Of a stretch of 64,000 nucleotides of DNA, positions 24,655-35,833 are shown in pieces. The position numbers and the translations under genes were made by a program. The notes beneath the pieces are model-generated. The model was not told where the DNA came from, did no database searches, and saw only the letters and a list, made by a program, of their open reading frames with translations. Location of the stretch: assembly GCF_031877795.1 (NCBI RefSeq), contig NC_133932.1:19904180-19968179 (forward strand). The letters are read 5' to 3'. Positions within the stretch are counted from its first letter, which is position 1; each line of letters opens with the position of its first letter. Source of the stretch: Strix aluco (Eukaryota > Chordata > Aves > Strigiformes > Strigidae).

Positions 24655-24746
24655 TTTGGCGGGAAGGGGAGGTTAACTGTGGCACGTTACCGCCCGCCCC
24701 CCCGGCCTTTTGGCGGGAAGGGGAGGATAACCCTTACACGTTAACG
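24655..24746 (-). promoter_or_regulatory. MAEL: Duplicated E2F-type sites with TAAC motifs upstream of MAEL
   Basis: TTTGGCGGGAA occurs at 24655-24665 and again at 24709-24719, 113-177 bp upstream of the start codon. Each is followed by GGGGAGG-TAAC and then ACGTTA, so a 54-bp unit is duplicated. The first string matches the E2F consensus. TAACTG at 24674-24679 matches the MYB core; TAACG occurs in the second unit. E2F6 silencing in soma and A-MYB activation in germ cells are known themes for piRNA-pathway genes; use here is inference. Confidence 0.6.
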
Positions 24747-24748
24747 CC

Positions 24749-24793
24749 CGCCCTCCCTCATGGATGCCGCCCTCCCTCATGCATGTCGCCCTC
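24749..24793. repeat. 19-bp tandem repeat, about 2.3 copies
   Basis: Units of CGCCCTCCCTCATGGATGC at 24749-24767 and a two-base variant at 24768-24786, followed by a partial third copy. It lies directly upstream of the duplicated E2F-type module relative to MAEL. Confidence 0.85.
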
Positions 24794-24899
24794 AGCCGCG
24801 GGCTGGGCGGCCTCCTCAGGGGCGCGGGCACGCTGCGGGCCTTAACTGCCACCTCAAGACAGGCCTTCAGGAGAGCATGGCAGGGTTGTTTGTTGGTTT

Positions 24900-27800
24900 G
24901 GGGTTTTTTTTTTTTAAATGTTCTTTGGTGCTGCAGGATAAGAAATACCTGACGGTCGCAATAGCTTGCACCAAGTTCTCATAGACATTCAAAAATGCAG
25001 GCTCCTCACCTTCAAAAAATGGGAATATACTGATTTTTCAAAGTAAAAGGGTCATACTCCTCTATATCCTCTCAATCTGAATAATGTTATATACTAAATT
25101 TAGTAAAATCCTTACAAAGAGTTGTGCTGCATTAATTTATGCAGGCAGCTGTGTTCACATCTATAAACAAACAAAAGAAGAGAAGAAGAGACCAACTGGA
25201 ATTCCATATCCCAAATACATCAACTGGTACATGAGACTTATGAAAATATTCAGAGATCATTGTTACTGGTTGCAGCTACGTCACCTAGGCCAAAAGCAGG
25301 CATCCTACTGCATCTCGCTGTAGGGCTGGGCATTGGCGGGAGAGGTGCCTGTGCAGCACGCCCCTTTGGCTCCCGGCGTTCCTCTCCTTCCGAGCTCACA
25401 AAAGAGCTGGTACTCCGTGAGAGGAGATGATCATGGTGATGTGCCTACTCTGACGCTTGCAGTAGTGCTCAAAGCGCTACCAGGAGCTGGGGTCCTAGGT
25501 GAGAACAGGGGGTGACAGATAGCAGGGGTAGGGGCCCAGGAGGTGCAGGAAGGAGTGGGGGAAGAGGTGAAGACTAACTTCAGTTAAGAGGCCTGGGTTT
25601 GGTTTTGAGCGATGTGGTAGAAAAGTGGAGGAGATGAGAGGGCGTGCATGTGCTTGGAAAGGCAAACTTGCTTATTAAAAATAATTAGTGAGCTCGTGTT
25701 AAACAAAACTGAGGCTGCTGTCCATACTCTTTTTCTGTTTTGGCATTGTTTTTTGTTGCATTTTTTTTTCCCTTTCATCTATCTCATTGACACTTCCTTC
25801 ACTGAAAGATTGCATGGTGAGTCACAGTTCAGATAAGGTAAAGGCTGGAAATAATCTGATCTGTATCATCTTGACGAGCAGAATGAGATGCTTCCCCCCT
25901 TAAGCTTTCTATTGATCTCTCTCAAAAAAACGAATGATCTTCACTGACCATAGTAAAAAAAGGAAATTAGCAGGGCAATAACCACAACTGGCTTTAAAAC
26001 AGAGTTTAATGAGTTTACAGAAGGGATTGTGAAATCTGGTTGCCTGGAACAGAGGACCCTGTGTTTGACCTGAGACAGGGTTACTGAAGTGGCAATGTTG
26101 GCACAGGCCTTGATTAAATTCTGCCCAGGTTTTGCTTGTCCCAGGCATGTGATGTCTCCCACATTCCTCATCGCTCCTCTTGTCTTTTGGGGGATGTCCT
26201 TCAGTTGGTTGCAGTTCCTGCAGAGCCTGCGTAGTGCAGCAGAACAAGAGCTAGCACGCTGCTTCTCATGCAGCCATCTTCTGTGGAGTTACCCAGACAA
26301 TCTCGATAAAAACAAATGGTGTAGCCCTGAGTTGGAAGATTCTTTCCAATCCTCTATCCCAGAGTTCCCTTGAATTTACTGTAAACCTAGACATGAGGAT
26401 GAAAACGGTGATAAAACACTTACATGCATTTCCAAATCACTGTAAAACTCTGCCTGTCCTCCTCAGTCTAGCTGCTTTTTTCATCTTCTGGTTAGGTAAT
26501 GTAAGTCTGTTTAGCTCCAAAGGAGGTAGCTGTTGTTTAGGCTTAAATACGATTGTGATTGTGTTAGCTGATTGTGTTTGTCACTGCTGGAACTGCTGGC
26601 AGGTAAGGTCAGATCAGATTGCTCTTGCGTCTCACTGGTGGATGGTTTCTCTGAGGGTTAAAAAATGCTGGTGCAGTTTAGTCTTCTGGAGGCTATTTTG
26701 TCTTGCTCAAATCCAGTGAAATGGTTTGTTTTATGTTTATGAACCACTTATTGAATTTACTGTTAAACATATAGGAGTAGTCAATCACATGGTTAAAAAC
26801 GTATAAAATTGTGGTGATGTAAACTCAATGAGAACAGGTGAGCGTTTTTAAAGTCAAAAGCTTTCACTGCTGTGGAAAATAATTTATATTCCAGTCTAGT
26901 TCCTGATACATTAATGCTAAATCTCTGAGGAGAGACTGCAAGAAATAACCTGTATCTTGTAAATACAAACTTAGGAGGAAAGGAGAGTATTTACTGTTAT
27001 ATTACTGTAAGAGTTGTTGCTAGGAGTGCATCTGTGCACATTTGTTTTACTTTCCTTCACACCATGCGTGCAGCTTTGGGACCCACCCTTTAGCAGCCCT
27101 TCCTTTTAAAGAAATTCAGATAATGTGTGCATCAACAGTTTGAAAAACACAAGGCTCTAGGAATAGCTCTCCTAGGGCTAGAGGTGTGGTTGGAAAATAA
27201 AATTCATAAGCAGTGAAGAAAGGATTTTCCTGGGGTGGAGGGCAGAGAAAAAACAGGGAAGAGATCATCTTCAGAGCACCATGTCATCAGTATTCTTCCC
27301 CAGTGCCCTAAGGAGAGCCCAGTGCCTCTGAAGGAATCGTGTTTTAACTCTTTGATTGTCCGCTGTTTAACTTAGCTGGCAAAGGAGTTCTCTGGACCAT
27401 TTATACTGATTTGCAAATAACTTTTCTAGCACTGGGGCCGTTCCAGCAGATAAAAGCAAATGTTGTGCCAGTATTTATATATTACTTTTTTTTTTTTTAA
27501 AGCACTTAATTCAGTGAAATGACTTGATATGCCAACACTTAACCCAAGGTACCTGGCCTTGGAAACTCAGCTCCAGAATTAGGGGGCTCTGCTTTCCCAT
27601 CAATGCATGGAGTTTGTCAGATATCTCAAAATAGGGTCTACGTACCCTAGTACTGTGTAGAGAGAAAAACTGTCTGAAACTTTTCTACCAGTATTTTCAT
27701 TCATTCAGGATTCACGGCTATAATCTTTCCAAGGTATGTCTTACAGTTGTTTGTTGGAAAGAATGGGCAAAATTATCCTAAAAACCATGGCAGTGCCTAC

Positions 27801-28079
27801 ATCTACTGCTACCCACTTTGCCTGCTGGTATGGGTCTACAGCACTTTCCCACAAAGTGAAATATTTGGTGTTTATGTTAGAGGAATCAGGCCAGATCCGT
27901 CAGCCCAAGAGAGGTGAGATGGATGCAGCTCCACGCTCCCAGGTCCAACTGAAGCGAGGTTGAGCATGTACTTCCAGTCTAACATGCCAGCTCCTCCTGG
28001 GGTTTTGCCATTAGCATTGCACCATCTGCTCCTACCTCCCTGGCTCTCAGGGAACATCACCTTGCCAGCTAGTCCAGCT
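24900..28079. other. Intergenic DNA between the divergent genes, nothing recognised
   Basis: No exon, RNA gene or confident repeat recognised. Short homopolymer T runs occur near 24905, 25760 and 27485. The left edge of the LTR described next is uncertain and could reach into about 27880-28080. Confidence 0.45.
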
Positions 28080-29061
28080 TGATCGCGACTAATGCTGACA
28101 CGCTCACTCGCATGCTCGCTCCTGCCGGTACCACTGACGTAAAGGCTTCTGAGCCCTGGTCTGCTCTAGTGGATGGCACTTCTTGGCACTGACTCGGGTC
28201 TCTCCAGCCACTGGCACCCAGGCACACGGTACCTGCCGTACCAGCCCAGCTTCTGGCACCCAGACCCTCACTCGCTCCAGCCGCTGGTCCCGTAGACATG
28301 TAGGGGCCCCTATGACCTGCAGGTCCCGTTCCAGTTGCTGGCACTTCAGTCAACTCACACCCATCTCTCCAGGCACACAGGCTCTCCAACCCATGGCTTG
28401 ACTAGAAGTTGGCCCTCAGACCCCCATACACCACATACGCCCAAAATAGAGAGTTCTTCACTCAGGAAAAGAGTTACAAAGGAATTTAATAAGAAGATAG
28501 GAATGGGCTGTGCTGAGCAGGTGCAGGGTGTGGCAGACAAGCACATCACCCAGCAAACTGCTCACACACACCTGGCCCTTTCTAACCCCTTATCCCTCTA
28601 TTTTCCCACATTTGTTCCTTCCCAAATCACCTAGATCTCTCCCTTCCTTTGCCTTTGATTCCTCCCCTAAGCATCCCATAAGAAGTCTTGTGCAATCCTG
28701 AAATGCTCTTCCCTTGCATCCCATAATGTGTCCTATATCTGCAGGCTGCAACCCCCCTCAGTCCTGAAGTTGCTATGGTGTTGACTCATCTTGATGGGCT
28801 TCATGCCTGCACCCTGGGGCTGAGGCTTTCCTGGAACAGCCCTGGGAGGGGCCTGGACAGGTCTTCCCTTCCTCTGAGTCCTTCCTTGGGGTTCCCATCT
28901 GCCATTGTGTCCCTGTGCTCCTCTGAACTTGTGGAGATGGGCCTTTGATGGGCTGAGGGCCTGAGAGGAGCCAGGGCAGGGGTATTACTTGGGCTACACC
29001 CATGCTGTTGTCTCGCAGCACTCCTTTGTGGCGTGTAGGCAAGCTTTTATCACATCTCACA
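28080..29061 (-). mobile_element. Probable ERV LTR, minus orientation
   Basis: Read on the minus strand it begins TGTGAGATGTG at 29061. It has a purine-rich U3 and a TTATTAAATTCC poly(A)-signal area near 28478-28490, followed by AACTCTCTATTTTGGGC. The rest is rich in repeated GTGCCAG-(2-3 bases)-GCTGG strings (28100-28350). The overall pattern resembles an LTR family I have seen in bird genomes. The target duplication and exact left end were not found. Confidence 0.55.
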
Positions 29062-29651
29062 GTTCATGTCTTTCTCAGCCTGGTTATCAAGGTTTTAAAC
29101 CTACAATTTCCCTGGAGAGTGATACAAAGTGGGAGCTTTGCCTTTCCAGTCCAGTAATTATTATTGTTTCGTATGTAATGTATAAACATTTCAGGGATCA
29201 GAACCTGCAGGCTTCCCCTTCCCTAGGTGAATGACTTAACTAGTAAGCTCCAGCCATCAGCCTTCTCTTGGTCTCACTCCTTTTGACCTAATGAATCTGG
29301 GGTTTCTTTTTGAACAGTGCCATACCTGCAGAAGGAGTGGAGGGTGCCTTGCTTCTCAGCTGTGTGATTAAGGATGTAACTTTGAACACCTAAGAGTCAG
29401 GAGGCCTTTTTACAAAAGGTAAGCCATATCCCCTCGCCTTGTCCCCTTGCCTGTCTTTGCAGGGTTTTGCTGAGTGTCAGACCTATTGTGAATGTTCTGG
29501 ATCAGGCCTCACAGGTGGTATCAGCATCTTTCTTCCAGGTTTGGGGGGGAACTCAAGTGAGAGCTGCTATGCTTGTGACTGTACTTCAGAAATAGTAGTT
29601 TGTGCTGGGAGTTGCAGTGTGTGTGGCTTTTGTTTCATCTATCAAAAGCAG

Positions 29652-29723
29652 AGCAGAGTGGCGCAGCGGAAGCGTGCTGGGCCCATAACCCAGAGGTCGA
29701 TGGATCGAAACCATCCTCTGCTA
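29652..29723 (+). tRNA. Initiator tRNA-Met (CAT), intact
   Basis: 72 nt that fold as a standard cloverleaf without intron. The acceptor stem AGCAGAG pairs with CTCTGCT, with discriminator A. The anticodon loop is CCCATAA with a GGG/CCC anticodon stem (GCTGGGCCCATAACCCAG). Hallmarks of a eukaryotic initiator are all present: an A1-T72 pair, the three G-C pairs of the anticodon stem, and A54 and A60 in the T loop (GATGGATCGAAACCATC). Internal A and B boxes (TGGCGCAGCGG; GGATCGAAACC) look functional, and T4 runs at 29735-29738 and 29740-29743 can terminate pol III. It probably encodes a working tRNA used to start translation. Confidence 0.95.
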
Positions 29724-29740
29724 ATGTGGCATTATTTTCT

Positions 29741-30239
29741 TTTGAAAATTTGTGGGTTAGGACAAAGACAGTTTAATAGGTAAAACAAAAGCCGCACGCA
29801 CAAGCAAAGCAAAAGAAGGAATTCACTCACTGCTTCCCGTTGGCAGGCAGGTGCTCAGCCATCCTCACGAGAGCAGGGCTCCATCACACGTAACGGTGAC
29901 TTGGGAAGACAAATGCCATCGCTCTGAACGTCCCCATATTCATCTTTTTTCCCCCAGCTTTATATGCTGCGCGTGACGTCATATGGTATGGAATATCCCT
30001 TTGGTCAGTTGGGGTCAGCTGTCCCAGCTGTGTCCCCTCCCAGCTTCTTGTGCACCCCCAGCCCACTCGCTGGTGGGGCAGGGTGAGAGGCAGAAAAGGC
30101 CTTGACTCTGTGCAAGCACTGCTCAGCAATAACTAAAACATCTCTGTATTACCAACACTGTTTCCAGCAAAATCCAAAACACAGCCCCATGCTAGCTACT
30201 ATGAAGAAAATTAACTCTACCCCAGCCAAAACCAGCACA
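29741..30239 (-). mobile_element. ERV LTR truncated in U5, minus orientation
   Basis: On the minus strand it starts TGTGCTGGTTTTGGCTGGGG at 30239. It carries a CATATGACGTCA element (ATF/CREB-type), a TATA box in CATATAAAGCTGGGGG (around 29960-29975), then GGGACGTTCAGAGCGATGGC, and a CCTATTAAACTGTC poly(A) area near 29775. This is a well-known avian LTR layout. It stops just after AACCCACAAATTTTC, where other copies continue into about 100 bp more U5, and abuts the tRNA gene. Confidence 0.8.
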
Positions 30240-30639
30240 ACCTGTTACAAGATATGTGGCAACCAGCTGTGTGGTACAGCTGTATCCCCTCTATACCATA
30301 AATTGCAAGTATCTTTAATACCATGGGTCCAGTGAAACCACCACATTGTTCCAGTATCCTGGACAAATACCGGGACATCCTTAATAGCTGGTAAGACTAC
30401 ATTTTCAGGTGGAAAATGGGGACCTGGCTGCGACAACCCAGACGTATGTAAGCCTTAGCTTGGGTGCTTGTTAGACATCTGTTAGAACTCTCTGGGCATG
30501 CAGAGAAGGAAAACTGTGTGTAGTCAACTTTGACAGTACATGCGTGCTTTCAGTCTCAAGTTGCTGCTGAATGGGGGGTTTTTAGATTGCAGTTCTAAAT
30601 GTTAGGTACCAAAAATTTTCCAAAGTGTTTCGGATCTGG
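30240..30639. other. Intergenic DNA, nothing recognised
   Basis: No gene or repeat recognised in this short stretch. Confidence 0.4.
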
Positions 30640-31513
30640 CTCTAAGTAGGATGACCTGGGTAATTACAGACCTGTCAGACTGACAGGGATCCCAGGCAAA
30701 AGAATAGAATCACTGATACAGGAGTTGCTTCAATAATAAATTAAAGTTATGTAATTAATGCCAGTCAGCATGGGTTTGCAGAAAATAGATTCTGTCACAT
30801 TGGTTTGTAATTGCATCCAAAAGATATTAAGTGTGGTTACTAAAGGTAATTCATTCAGACACGTGAGGCGTGTGACTTGACCACACAACACTAAATCAAG
30901 GAAATGCAATGATACAGAGACCATCCAGTCCCCAGGTAAAACATTAAGTTAGGATGTCTCAAAATTTAATTTTAAATGAGGAATTGTAATTGCACGTTTT
31001 CAGTAAGATCTTAGGTCATTACTTGGCTGCATGCTATTAAATATTTTTGGTACCTTTGAAGGAAACATACAGTCATCACAGATACTTGTAAATGATAAAA
31101 ACACTGAGGGAATAGTTAATAATGTAGGTGATAGAGTGGGATATCCACCAAAGAGGAGGTCCCCATGTGATGCTGTGTCAAAAGGACTAACAGTGTGATC
31201 CCTGGAAGGATAAACAAAGAAATATTAAGCAGGAGTGATGATGCTGTAGTACTTCTGCTTTCATGCTTTTAGCAACTCTGCCTGGGATGCGCTCTGCAGA
31301 TCTGGTGTTAGCCCAAGAATATAGCAAAATAACAGTCTGTTGAACTTCCAGAGGGAATGTTAAGGGTGCTTTGATCATAGTCTGTCCTTACTTCTATTCA
31401 GAAATGCCTTAAGAAGGCCCTTCCATCTAGCTTGGCAGCACTAGAAGGTGAAGTTAGATGAAATTAGGGGCAGGGTGAGGTCCCTTCCAACCCAAAGTAT
31501 ACCGTGATTCTTT
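30640..31513 (+). mobile_element. Ancient CR1/L3-type LINE fragment
   Basis: The left end reads as the degraded RT motif YRPVRLTGIPGK (from AATTACAGACCTGTCAGACTG) followed by the QHGF-type stretch CAGCATGGGTTTGCAGAAAA. The right end has GAGGTCCCTTCCAACCCAAAG and GTGATTCT, a CR1 3' end. The middle is too diverged to read, and the two ends could belong to separate insertions. Confidence 0.6.
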
Positions 31514-34500
31514 TTGTAACAGATATGCTGTAGTTCAAACAGGATGTAGTGTGGCAAAGTAATGTGGCCTATTTTATTAAGAAAGCTGGATTAGACAATC
31601 ACGAAAGTCCAGTTTGTGAACTCCAGTTCCCTGAAGGTTTTTGTCCTGCCCACAGTTTCTCTACAGCCAAAACTGTAGGGGGTTTAACAACTCATTATCT
31701 CCTTGGTTATCTGTAGATACACAAGCAGAGTTTGTCTTATTCCTAGTCAGTGTATTTTTGCATATAGTGACACACAAAAGATTGTGAGCTGGGGTGATTC
31801 ACTTATGATCCTGTACCTATATAATAACTTCACAAAACCTTACTGCTGATATGCACTTAGTGTTTTACTTAAATGAAAATCTCAGGTTCCCTCTGAAAGT
31901 GTAGCAAAGGGCTATGATTTTTGGTGTCTAAAAAAGAACCAGGAGCAGCACAGGAAAGTTATACAGAGGAGCCAATACTATAGAAAGAAGCTGTTCTCTT
32001 GGTTTTTTTTCTGATGCTGAATTTATATTACAGAACTCAAGGTTCATTGGAATGAGAAAGTCACATTTCTCCATTAAATATTCTGAACGTTTGTTGATAA
32101 AAACATCATGGTTAAGAACAAAAGCAGTTTATATATCCATATCACTCCTGATGTTAATGGGAAGTAAAAGCTCTGTATTATTGTGCTATCAAACGCAGCC
32201 AGGCGCTCAGAAAAAACAACATGTAACGAGAGTGCATATATTTCAGCAATGTCTCGGTGTGAAGCTATCAACGATTAATAAGAGATTCCAGTGTAACAAA
32301 GCTAACAACAAAAGGTTTTAGTCAGTAGTTATTCTGAAGAGACTCACTAAACACAGGGATTTGATAATGTGTCACCTAATAGCTTCTGTAGTGTGCTGGT
32401 CTCGGTGCTAAATCAAGAGAGCAGTGTCTAATGGCTGAATCTAGTATGACATCCCAGAAAGCTGTTGAAATAACTGTTTCTATGGAAATTTCTACAAGGG
32501 AAATCCAGGGGGCTGAATAGATGTGCAAAAGTATTCATGAAGTATTTTGATGCAGCATAGAGAGTTTACAGGGATGTGGCTGAGATGGGTCACTCTGAGT
32601 GAGGTGCTGGTGTAAATCATTCCACATGCTGGGAACTTAAAAAGCTGACTCAGCTTATCAACAGAGGAAATGACCACAAAAGACTGGTACTGGAGGATGA
32701 AAGGAGGGAGGGAGGAATAAAGTAGTTGGCAAGAAGAGAAAAGAGCCAGCAGCTGCTACAGCATGAGTAAAAAGTGAGTTTGTTTCCCAGGTGTTCAGCT
32801 GACTTTGTTCACAATCCCATTGCTTAGAGGAGAACTGCCTCAGACAGAGTCACGGTATCACTTATATAGTGATACTATGGGAGTATTGTTGCATGGTATT
32901 CTGCCGATTCAGTCTGGGGCTAAATTATGCAGGACAGGCATGCTGAGTTTGGTCATCCGGTAGCGAGGTTGTCAAGTGACTGTGGGAGATGAAGGTTGAA
33001 GTCCACCAGTATGTTTTTCAGGGGACAGAGAACCCCTGCTGGGCTGTGGCTTGAAGCGATTGCATAGGAATTTACCCACCGTTTGAAGGTGAATTTGTGC
33101 TAACTGCAGTCTTGTGGCTTTCTGCCTCGCAGAACTGGCTAAAAGGAAAGACAACATCCCATCATTAACTATTAAGCCAGCTCAGATGTTGCAATACTCA
33201 GATCAAAGGGCTACAGAGATCTGGAACGTCTATTCAGGGCTCGGGCATCCATCATACGTGCATATATACAAAGGACAGCTCACATTAAGTGAAAAAGAAC
33301 CGTACAGTGAGTTTGATTTCAAAGCAGCTGTAAATCCAAAGTTATGTGCAAAACAATGGTGCTTCCTTGTATTGAAAATCTTTCCTTCCTTTGTTGTGAG
33401 TCAAAAGTTTAGCAAGACCAATGTATGCCAAATTTATTTGCAAAAGCTGGAATAGATTAAAAAAATAAAAGCTAGGAGTAGCTAACAATAGTGACGCATA
33501 AGGGATTGTACTGCTCCCAGTGTTAAACATATGAGATAATATCAACATCAACATTGTCTCAGGAAACTCTGGATCAGGCTCCTGGCCAATTAAGTTACAG
33601 AAAGGCAAGGCACCAGGATTTCTCTTGAAATTTTGAGGGTTATCAGGAAAAATGGTTAAGGGAGAGAGAGAAAAATAGCTTTGTGTTCACCTTTTAGGAG
33701 TCTTAATTCAGCTCATTCAACCCTTTGTGGATTATATCCTATAGATACACAACAATGGTGAGGCAGGCCCTGAGCTGATGCAAAGTATTACAGCTCCACC
33801 TGAGTTTTCTGGAACTACATGTATTTCTGGAGGCTGAAGTTGTGGCCCTAATGAGAGTTTCTACTCTGCCTTCCACCTGCAAGTAGGCACAAAGGCAGGG
33901 AGGGAGGGCTCAGATCGCTGTGTGCTGAAGGAGGACAGCACTGTGTGCTGTTGTGTATGTACGTTATTCAGCGTAACAGGGTCTTAGTTCTGAATAGTGG
34001 CTTTCACCTAGTACTGCAAAACAGTTAAATTCATAACGTGCCAGGTCAGAGGAAATCAGGACACTGATTGGGCTGGATGTGTGGGGTTTTTTAAAAGCAG
34101 TGTTGAATAAATATAAACTTCTGTATGAAAAGTATTTTTAAATAACATTGAATAGCTCCGAATAAAACACTTAAAACCAGACTGGCTGCCTCGGGATTGC
34201 CTCCTTGCTTAATTCCACTTTAACTATATAAACAGAGGGACTACAACTGTTCAAAAACAAGCAAAATGTTTCAACACATCTTTTATCATAGCAAACATGC
34301 TGTTTTGCTTTTTCACTCCGAAATTATTGATCTATTTTTATTCACGCTTTTGAAAAAAGCTTCTTTTGCCTGTAGAGGGGTCCAGTCTGAAAGGCAAAAG
34401 CGTGAGGAATCTACAGGCAACTGGCAAAAATCTGCCAGAATGCAAAGGGCTCGTACAGTTTTACCGCAGGCACCCCTGTGCACCCCACCTTCAGCAGCGG

Positions 34501-35200
34501 GACACACCTCGCGCTGCTCCCTCCCAGAGCCCTACTTGGCGTTAGAAAATCAGAACTGTTTATGTTCTTTGGCAGGTTCCAGATGAGAAGAAGTTGAAGA
34601 CTACTCCCATCTCTCATGTGGATCACTGACATCTGCAGAATCCAAACTTTGGTTACAAAGACCAGCAACGCCCCTGAAAGGAAAACGCCCGAAGATGAAT
34701 GGCCCGCACAGGGAAGCTGTGCCGTACGCTGTGAATGGTGAGTACCATGTTAGAAGGTGCTTCTCTCTGGTGCGGAGCCACCAAAGCAAACATGCTGCTA
34801 TTTAGCCAGCTCTAGGCCTGGGAACAATTCCACTGATTTACTTCGATTTCACAGAAAGTTTAGAAGTTTTAAGTATGGTGCGTGTGTATACATGTGGGTC
34901 CACTGTGGACCGTTTAATTTCAGAGCAACATCCATCTTTTAAAAAGTGATCTTCTTTAGCTGTATTTCTAGTCAGCTGTCCCCTTCCTCCCCGAAAACTT
35001 CTGTCCCCTTCCAATATCACGTTGGCATGAAAACACCCCACACCTCAGCTGTCCATTGCTAACAGCCAGAACGCCTCCTCCTCATCTAAAATTATATCCC
35101 CGCTTAATCTAAAATGACAGTAATTAGTCGCAGTGCCCATGCTGGAAGTGGAAGCCCCAGGGAAATTTGGAATGGGGACAGCGTACGTTCATTTCCCCGG
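31514..35200. other. Intergenic DNA upstream of ILDR2, nothing recognised
   Basis: No exon or RNA gene recognised. The open frame at 33114-33455 has no recognisable domain and normal intergenic composition. Confidence 0.45.
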
Positions 35201-35407
35201 GTGTACGCTGGGTTAATTTGGGGGGGATAGGTGATGGGAGCCGACATTCCCGAGCGCCTGCCAGGGCAGTGCCGGGCCGGGGCTGCGCCTCGCTCCGGCC
35301 TCGGCGCCTCAACTAGTTGCCGAGAAACGTGCCGGGGTGCCCGTCGGCTGCGAAGAGCTCCGGCAACCCCCCAGCGGCACCTGGCAACCGAAACGCGCCT
35401 TTGCCGG

Positions 35408-35431
35408 AGGGAGGGAGGGAGGGAGGGAAGG
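35408..35431 (+). repeat. (GGGA)n purine tract
   Basis: Repeated GGGA units changing to GGAA, with runs of three G that could form a G-quadruplex on the plus strand. It lies about 360 bp upstream of the ILDR2 start codon. Confidence 0.85.
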
Positions 35432-35705
35432 AAGCAGTTTCGGGAAACCGCGTGTGTCCCGTTCCACCCCCCACCCCCCGCTCCCGGCGGCGGCGCCCCC
35501 CGCCCGAGCCCCGCCCGCCCGGACAGCCGCGGGGGCGGCCTGGCGAGGCGGCCCCCCCAGCCGCCGCGGGAGCCGGCAGCGGGGGAGGAGCGGAGAAGAA
35601 GCGGAGAAGAAGCCACACGGCGCGGCCGCTCGCCGCACGCCCGGCCGGCTCTGCGGGGAGGCGGCTGCCGGGGCGGGCTGCGGGCGCGCCGGGCGGGGCC
35701 GCCCC

Positions 35706-35751
35706 CCAGGCCTCTCCCGCCGCCCCCCGGGCCTCTCCCGCCGCCCCCCCG
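35706..35751 (+). repeat. 21-bp GC-rich tandem repeat in ILDR2 5' leader
   Basis: Two near-identical units of the type GGCCTCTCCCGCCGCCCCCC lie just upstream of the start codon. Confidence 0.85.
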
Positions 35752-35787
35752 GCATGGTCGCGCCCGCCCGCCCGGGCCAGCGGGAAG

Positions 35788-35833
35788 ATGGATGGGCACG
35801 TCCTGGGCTGGATCGTCCTCCTGTGGCTGGCAG
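35788..35833 (+). CDS. ILDR2: ILDR2 coding exon 1 (signal peptide)
   Basis: [15 protein letters not shown] plus one base; hydrophobic core of a signal peptide. The donor GTAGGG at 35834 gives phase 1, fitting exon 2 (split Ala). This ATG is preferred because it is the only one that joins exon 2 in frame with a signal peptide of normal length. Confidence 0.92.

Larger units (their letters stand above)
24170..24860 (-). promoter_or_regulatory. MAEL: MAEL CpG island and promoter region
   Basis: A sharp rise in C+G and CpG density covers exon 1 and about 300 bp upstream, in contrast to the AT-rich flanks. No TATA box is visible at a suitable distance from the start codon, consistent with a CpG-island promoter. 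The transcription start is not identified. Confidence 0.8.

Noticed and set aside
33114-33455. 113-codon plus-strand open frame
   Set aside because: No domain, no splice context and ordinary intergenic composition; probably chance.
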